Assembly: GCA_958403905.1 (NCBI GenBank)
Contig: CATXZD010000011.1
Span: 1-64,000, forward strand
From: an uncultured Ruminococcus sp.
GTDB taxonomy: Bacteria; Bacillota; Clostridia; Oscillospirales; Acutalibacteraceae
Direction of reading: 5' to 3'
Length of the DNA stretch: 64,000 nt
Positions within the stretch are counted from its first letter, which is position 1, and each line of letters starts with the position of its first letter. Of this stretch, positions 59,563-64,000 are shown piece by piece. Under the pieces are notes generated by a model. That model had not been told where the DNA came from, searched no databases, and worked only from the letters and a program-made list of their open reading frames with translations. Made by a program: the position numbers and the translations under genes.

Positions 59563-60030
59563 ATGAATAACTATGAAATGAGGAGAAAGGAACGTGCGGC
59601 AGATTTAAAAACTGCCGAGCAAATCCTTGAAAATGCAGAATACGGAGTTTTGTCAACGGTTGGAAGCGACAGATTTCCCTATGGAGTACCGCTGAATTTT
59701 GCATATGACGGAAAGAAAATATACTTTCATTGTGCAAAGAATGCAGGTCACAAGCAGGATAATCTTGATTATTCGGACAAGATTTGTTTCACCGTTGTTG
59801 ATAATCCACAGGTTATTGCGGAAAAGCTTACCACAAAATACGAAAGCGCAGTAGTGTTCGGAACTGCCGAAAAGACAGAGAACAACAAGCGTTACGCGCT
59901 TGAACTGCTTGCAAAGAAATACGCTCCTGATTTACCCGATATCGGCAGATCGGAGATTGAAAAGTTTTATAACGTAACCGATATTTACGAAATTTCAATT
60001 ATAAAAATCAGCGCAAAGGTTAACAGATAA
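59563..60030 (+). CDS. Pyridoxamine 5'-phosphate oxidase-like flavin protein (NimA-like)
   Basis: A 155-residue split-barrel protein. GVLSTVGSDRFPYGVPLNFAYDG, IYFHCAKNAGHKQDNL and ICFTVVDN match the Nim/PNPOx-like group of flavin-binding reductases. Possible role in reducing nitro or quinone compounds; substrate not known. ATG 59563 is chosen because GGAG is 8 bp upstream and because the earlier track start overlaps the DUF1015 stop. Confidence 0.87.
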   Translation: MNNYEMRRKERAADLKTAEQILENAEYGVLSTVGSDRFPYGVPLNFAYDGKKIYFHCAKNAGHKQDNLDYSDKICFTVVDNPQVIAEKLTTKYESAVVFGTAEKTENNKRYALELLAKKYAPDLPDIGRSEIEKFYNVTDIYEISIIKISAKVNR

Positions 60031-60031
60031 T

Positions 60032-61006
60032 ATGAAAATACTGACGGTATTTACGGGCGGTACTATCGGCTCGACAAAATCAAACGGTGTTATTTCTCCT
60101 GATTCTCAAAATTCTTATAAATTGCTTGAAATGTATTCGAAGATTGACGAAAAAATTGAGTTTACTGCTGTTCAGCCGATGAATATTTTAAGCGAAAATA
60201 TGAACGGTAAGATTCTTACTCAGCTTTATAAATGCATAAGCTCATATGATTTGAGTGAGTTTGACGGAGTTATCGTCACACACGGAACGGACACACTTCA
60301 ATATACGGCGGCTTATCTTTCATATGCTTTCGGTCTTTGCAAAACTCCGATTGTCTTGGTTTCGGCTAACTTCCCTCTTGAGGACAAACGCTCAAACGGT
60401 TTTCAAAATTTTTGCGGAGCTGTTGAGCTTATCAGGAGTAAAAAGGGCAGAGGGGTTTTTGTTTCGTATACAAATACTCCGTATGATGTTACAGAAATCC
60501 ACAGAGCATCAAGAGTTCTTTCGCACAGCCCTTATGAGGACTATATTTTTAGTATTTTTGAAAACAGCGTGTATGCAGATTATTGTGATGACAATTTTGA
60601 AAAATGCAGATATTATAAAGAAGAAAGAGATAAAATTTCTATGTCAGACTGTACCGTACTTGAAGAAGTCTCCGATGTACTGTATTTAAGACCATATGTC
60701 GGTATGACGTATCCGCAGATTACGCAGTGCACAAAGGCTGTTTTACTCGAGGGCTACCATTCGGGAACGCTCAACACGGACGGAAATGAGTTAACAAAAT
60801 TCTGTACTGAAGCAGAAAAATGCGGTGTGCCTATTTTTCTTACAGGTGCGGAAAAAGATTTCTTTTATGAAAGCAAGCTGATGTTTGAAAAACTGAAAAT
60901 CAATGTTTTACCGCCTGCATCGCCGATTGCAATGTATATGAAACTTTGGATGCTTAAAAACGACAGACTAAGTGATGTTTTTCTGCCCTGCGGCGGAGAT
61001 TTTTAA
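60032..61006 (+). CDS. L-asparaginase
   Basis: A 324-residue type I-like (cytosolic) asparaginase that hydrolyses asparagine to aspartate and ammonia. The nucleophile Thr is in FTGGTIGS and the second active-site segment is VTHGTDTLQYTA. No signal peptide. The window also encodes an asparagine synthase (47197), so cells both make and degrade asparagine. It ends the DUF1015 operon. Confidence 0.92.
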   Translation: MKILTVFTGGTIGSTKSNGVISPDSQNSYKLLEMYSKIDEKIEFTAVQPMNILSENMNGKILTQLYKCISSYDLSEFDGVIVTHGTDTLQYTAAYLSYAFGLCKTPIVLVSANFPLEDKRSNGFQNFCGAVELIRSKKGRGVFVSYTNTPYDVTEIHRASRVLSHSPYEDYIFSIFENSVYADYCDDNFEKCRYYKEERDKISMSDCTVLEEVSDVLYLRPYVGMTYPQITQCTKAVLLEGYHSGTLNTDGNELTKFCTEAEKCGVPIFLTGAEKDFFYESKLMFEKLKINVLPPASPIAMYMKLWMLKNDRLSDVFLPCGGDF

Positions 61007-61019
61007 TAAGAATAAAGGT

Positions 61020-61055
61020 AAACACCCCCTGTACATACCGTACAGGGGGTGTTTC
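61020..61055. terminator. Hairpin at convergent junction
   Basis: AAACACCCCCTGTAC / GTACAGGGGGTGTTT perfect 15-bp stem. No long T run, but the A/T ends favour termination in both directions. Confidence 0.75.
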
Positions 61056-61115
61056 AGAAGAGTAAATTTTATGAGTAAAATGAGTATTTTTATTTTTCTG
61101 CCTAATCTAATTAGT

Positions 61116-61865
61116 TTATTGATAATCGCATACGTTTACCCACGAGAGCAGGAACTCACGCTCTTCGGGCTTGCCCTTAACAGACTGCGAAGCGGCTACT
61201 ATTGGAAGCCACTCGTTTACATACTGACGAGCAGTATCTGTCTTTTCACAGAACAGCTTCATATATTTTTCAGCAACGTCATCCTGTTTGTTAAGACGGA
61301 ACAAAAGATATGTTCTTGCAGCGTCAGCAGAGCCGTTGCCCTGAGTAGCGTGTGACCAGTCGAGAACGTAAGGCGTTCCGTCAGGTGTGATGATTACGTT
61401 GCTGGGATTGAAGTCACCGTGGCAAACCTTTGTGTGCTTGGGCATACTGTTTAAACGGGTATGAAGCTCGTATCTTGTAGTTGCGTCAAGGTCAGTTTCG
61501 CTGATTTTTCTGTTCATCTTGTCCTGAAGCTTGTTGAGCAAAGGTGCTTTCTGGTTGAGAACCTTAATCTGAATATCAACAAAAAGCTCAAGGTATTCAT
61601 CAACTTTATCGGGATTTTCAGCCATTAGAGTTGCAAGGGTTTTGCCTTCTATATATGTTGAGATGATAGCCCATTTGCCGTCAATCTTAGTAACCTCTTC
61701 AATTTTTGGAATGTTGAGTCCTGTTTCTTCAACTCTCGCCTGATTCAGCGCCTCGTTAAGAATGTCCGACTTTGGAAAAGACTCGTCGAAAACCTTGGCT
61801 ACAAGGTCACCGTCTTTGTAAATCTTTTTGTTTTTTCTTTCAGCAAGAATTGTATCAAGTTTCAT
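61116..61865 (-). CDS. APH-fold phosphotransferase
   Basis: A 249-residue kinase-like protein. The Brenner motif is HGDFNPSNVIITPDGTPYVLDWSHA, with ADP/aminoglycoside kinase fold features; N-terminal lysine in YKDGDLVAKVF. It may phosphorylate a sugar, choline or similar metabolite; real antibiotic resistance is not supported by sequence alone. ATG follows AAAGGGG. Confidence 0.87.
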   Translation of the reverse strand: MKLDTILAERKNKKIYKDGDLVAKVFDESFPKSDILNEALNQARVEETGLNIPKIEEVTKIDGKWAIISTYIEGKTLATLMAENPDKVDEYLELFVDIQIKVLNQKAPLLNKLQDKMNRKISETDLDATTRYELHTRLNSMPKHTKVCHGDFNPSNVIITPDGTPYVLDWSHATQGNGSADAARTYLLFRLNKQDDVAEKYMKLFCEKTDTARQYVNEWLPIVAASQSVKGKPEEREFLLSWVNVCDYQ

Positions 61866-61947
61866 TTATGTTTCCCCTTTCGGTGGTGTTGTTTTATATA
61901 GCATACGAAATTTGCTATGGTTATATTATACAATAATAAATTCGGTT

Positions 61948-61977
61948 AGTATAGTAGGAAAATTACAAAAAAATCAA
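61948..61977 (-). promoter_or_regulatory. Promoter of the APH-like gene
   Basis: Minus strand TTGATT (61977-61972) and TATACT (61953-61948), 18-bp spacer. Confidence 0.55.
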
Positions 61978-62144
61978 AAAAATCTTTGTTCATTTAGATA
62001 ATATAAATAAATGATTATTTACGTTTTATATAAAAGCTGAGGCTGTTATTTGGTTATTTAGCATAAAAATCCACTATTGTTTTAACTAAATATCAATTGT
62101 GACGTATGATGTTGTTTGTGCAAGTTGACAAAGTTTTAACGGAC

Positions 62145-62174
62145 GAAAAAAGAGGCACACAATTCGTTTGTGCA
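62145..62174 (-). terminator. Weak terminator after the Nudix gene
   Basis: GCACA / TGTGC short stem followed by a run of six T residues on the minus strand. Confidence 0.5.
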
Positions 62175-62192
62175 CCCCAAAATACCCTGTTA

Positions 62193-62888
62193 TTAATTTC
62201 TCATTAGATGGATTGTAGTTTCGGCTTTTTCAATTATTCTTAAATCATTGTCATAGGAACACATTTTTCGTGCCTGCTGTAAGTCAACCCAGATGTAGCT
62301 GTCAATTTCTTCCTCCTGAATTTTTACGTTGTCAGTAAAAGCCTGAGCAAGAAAGAAAATAACACGTTTTTTGATTTTGCCAAACGGGCAGTATTCGCTG
62401 ATTTCCCGAAAACCGTCAAACAGCGTAACGTCAAGCCCCGTTTCTTCCTTAATTTCACGTATAGCAGTTTGTTGTTCGTTTTCGCCCTCCTCAATGTGAC
62501 CTTTCGGAAAGCTCCAGTACCTGCCGTTGCTGTTTTTTACAAGCAGAATTTTCGTGTTTTGCTTTGTTTTATAGAAAATTATTGCACCGCATGACTTTTC
62601 GTAAAGACAATTTATACTTTTTAGCTTTATGTTTTTTAGTCGTGAAAGCAGTTTTCGCAGTTCGGGTTCATAAAAAATTTCTCCCGGCGGAGCAACAACA
62701 GCTCTTTCGCCGTCGAGTCCGTCAAATTCGGCAACGGCTATGACAACGCCGTCAAAGAATTCGGGAACTTTTCTTCGTGATACAACATATGCGCTTTTAT
62801 TTTTTATTTTTGGTGAGCTGATATATGCCGAACGCAGGTTACTGCTGATTTTTCCGAAAACACTTACTTTTACTCTATCGGAAATCAT
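62193..62888 (-). CDS. Nudix hydrolase with PPase-like N-terminal domain
   Basis: A 231-residue protein. Residues about 100-225 are a Nudix domain with the complete box GHIEEGENEQQTAIREIKEETG, of the diadenosine tetraphosphatase-like kind (SCGAIIF, RYWSFPKGH). Residues 1-85 resemble the middle of a family I pyrophosphatase (FFDGVVIAVAEFDGLDGERAVVAPPG), without the catalytic aspartates, so this part is likely structural. A stand-alone PPase-like protein lies at 179. GGAGG precedes the ATG. Confidence 0.82.
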   Translation of the reverse strand: MISDRVKVSVFGKISSNLRSAYISSPKIKNKSAYVVSRRKVPEFFDGVVIAVAEFDGLDGERAVVAPPGEIFYEPELRKLLSRLKNIKLKSINCLYEKSCGAIIFYKTKQNTKILLVKNSNGRYWSFPKGHIEEGENEQQTAIREIKEETGLDVTLFDGFREISEYCPFGKIKKRVIFFLAQAFTDNVKIQEEEIDSYIWVDLQQARKMCSYDNDLRIIEKAETTIHLMRN

Positions 62889-62945
62889 ACCGCTGCCTCC
62901 TTTCGTAAATTTAGTAGAAAATTCAAATTAGTTTAATTGAAAATA

Positions 62946-64000
62946 TCAGTCAAACAGACCGCTCATACTGTCAAGCTGAATCTGAGTGTTTGCACTCATA
63001 ACTCCGTTAAGGAAAAGCACCTCGTCAATTCCGTTTTGCTGGCAGTAGGAAACAAGATTGCCGCCGAAGGTACGGAAATCAATAACGTGTACTTCCTCAT
63101 AATTATAGGTTAGATAGGGAACAAAGGCATTGCCGTAGCTTTCCTTTATTACTGCAATTTTTTTGCCTGTTTCAGCATTTTCAGATGCCGATTTAAGAAC
63201 GGTAAGCGGATGGTCGCCCATTATGAATACACCGTAGGTAAGAGTGCCTGCCTCTGCATACTGGTAATACGGACTTGTGTAGGTGTTTAAATTTCCGCTT
63301 TCATCTGTTACGTCCATTGTCACCTCGTACGGAAACTCCCAGTAGTGAACCGTGTCGCTGTCAAGACCGCTTGCGGTGTTTGTAAACGTTCCGGTAAAGC
63401 CGTCAATCTTCTGTTCAGTGCAGTCGTCAAGCGATAGAACGGGCAGATTGTTTGTCTTTGCAAATGCAGAGTATGCATAATAAGCGCCAAGCCCTGTCCA
63501 GTGGTGGTCGGAGCCGAAGTAGATGTATTCATCGTTGTGGTCTGCAAGATAGTTGTATGCGTTTACAGGTGTTACTTTGTCAGACAGCTTGGAATAGATG
63601 CTCTTTATGTTTTCAGCCTGCGAGCTTGACGGGGCATCGCTGTCTTTAAGCCGCTGGGGAAGTCCCATTTCCGTGTGATTCGGTATTACCATATCGTAGA
63701 CGGTAATTCCGTTTAGCTTGTCGGCAAAGCCGTTTATTGTTTCCGCATAAGTTGTTGCCTTTGTCTCATCACTGCCGAAAAGCTCAAACCCTTGCTTGTC
63801 CCATACATATATGTTGTAGGCGGAATAACCTGCTGATTTGTCATCCTTAATCTGCGGAGTTTTAAAGTAGCCGGGAGAAAGATCACCCTGAACTTTGTTG
63901 TTTTTTTCATTAGCCTTTGGTGTGTCGGCTGTAGCCACAGGCTTTGTATCGGTTGAAACAGGAGCGTTTGTCTGTTTTGCACCGAAACAGCTTTTAAAAA
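62946..64000 (-). CDS. DHHW family exported protein, 5' end off window
   Basis: At least 350 residues, open to the window edge; the reading frame continues upstream of the GTG at 63938 with SCFGAKQ, so the start is not in view. The motif SDHHWTGLGAYYAY places it in the DHHW / AlgX-like SGNH group that handles O-acetylation of surface polysaccharides. A lipobox cannot be judged because the 5' end is missing. It is 57 bp upstream of the Nudix gene on the same strand. Confidence 0.82.
   Translation of the reverse strand, partial: FKSCFGAKQTNAPVSTDTKPVATADTPKANEKNNKVQGDLSPGYFKTPQIKDDKSAGYSAYNIYVWDKQGFELFGSDETKATTYAETINGFADKLNGITVYDMVIPNHTEMGLPQRLKDSDAPSSSQAENIKSIYSKLSDKVTPVNAYNYLADHNDEYIYFGSDHHWTGLGAYYAYSAFAKTNNLPVLSLDDCTEQKIDGFTGTFTNTASGLDSDTVHYWEFPYEVTMDVTDESGNLNTYTSPYYQYAEAGTLTYGVFIMGDHPLTVLKSASENAETGKKIAVIKESYGNAFVPYLTYNYEEVHVIDFRTFGGNLVSYCQQNGIDEVLFLNGVMSANTQIQLDSMSGLFD

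Larger units (their letters stand above)
61866..62192. other. Intergenic region upstream of the APH-like gene
   Basis: About 325 bp, no gene. It contains the minus-strand promoter at 61948-61977 and the likely terminator of the Nudix gene at 62145-62174. Confidence 0.6.

Noticed and set aside
61116..61865. APH-like protein as an aminoglycoside resistance gene
   Set aside because: The fold is shared by many metabolic kinases; no similarity to a specific resistance subfamily was recognised.

Overview
The window is a 64 kb chromosomal segment from an AT-rich, Gram-positive, anaerobic Firmicute, most likely a Ruminococcus-like member of the Ruminococcaceae/Oscillospiraceae. The signs are strong AGGAGG-type ribosome sites, TTGACA/TATAAT promoters with 17-bp spacers, pyruvate formate-lyase behind a ZTP (pfl-motif) riboswitch, a secreted protein with a type I dockerin, class C-type sortases and a GH31 alpha-glucosidase. 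A Ruminococcus bromii-type starch degrader would fit, but the species cannot be fixed from this sequence alone.

Layout. 0-6 kb: two small enzymes, then the str operon rpsL-rpsG-fusA-tuf. 6-12 kb: a surface block with an LtaS-like sulfatase, two sortases and an RCC1-repeat/dockerin protein. 12-22 kb: a DUF1292 protein, htpG, rpoB and rpoC. 22-24 kb: a PadR regulator unit with two near-perfect palindromic operators and a decayed ferredoxin-type membrane gene. 23.8-26.5 kb: a DUF819 membrane protein and a PepD-type dipeptidase in one unit. 26.9-37.6 kb: mixed housekeeping genes (HprK-like P-loop protein, NAD(P)H-hydrate epimerase, AraC regulator, HAD phosphatase, 2-hydroxyacid dehydrogenase, DUF815 ATPase, a binding-protein/peptidoglycan-binding lipoprotein, acetyltransferase, L,D-transpeptidase, HD protein). 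37.7-41.6 kb: ZTP riboswitch, pflB, a MITE-like element, pflA and a DNA glycosylase. 41.6-44.5 kb: a repeat-rich gap, then four small exported proteins that look like one surface-assembly unit. 44.5-57.6 kb: ribF, Nudix hydrolases, an M14-type peptidase, asnB, DUF554, GH31, a membrane-tethered XRE regulator, phosphoglucomutase/phosphomannomutase, an 88-residue orphan and a C39-like membrane protein. 57.6-64 kb: a CAT-anticodon tRNA with copies of its 3' end beside it, the DUF1015/flavin-reductase-like/asparaginase operon, an APH-like kinase, a Nudix protein with a PPase-like N-terminal part, and a DHHW protein cut by the window edge.

How the genes fit together. Translation and transcription genes form the core. 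Around it lie cell-surface functions: sortases, LtaS-like enzyme, L,D-transpeptidase, dockerin protein and a KTGD-tailed surface protein. Fermentation (pfl) and glucan use (GH31, hexose-phosphate mutase) complete the picture. The most likely under-described system is the exported four-gene cluster at 42364-44453: two paralogous secreted beta-rich proteins, a membrane-anchored partner and a tiny sortase-substrate-like anchor, possibly served by the sortases at 8.6-10.3 kb. Several families of palindromic repeats are scattered through the non-coding gaps.
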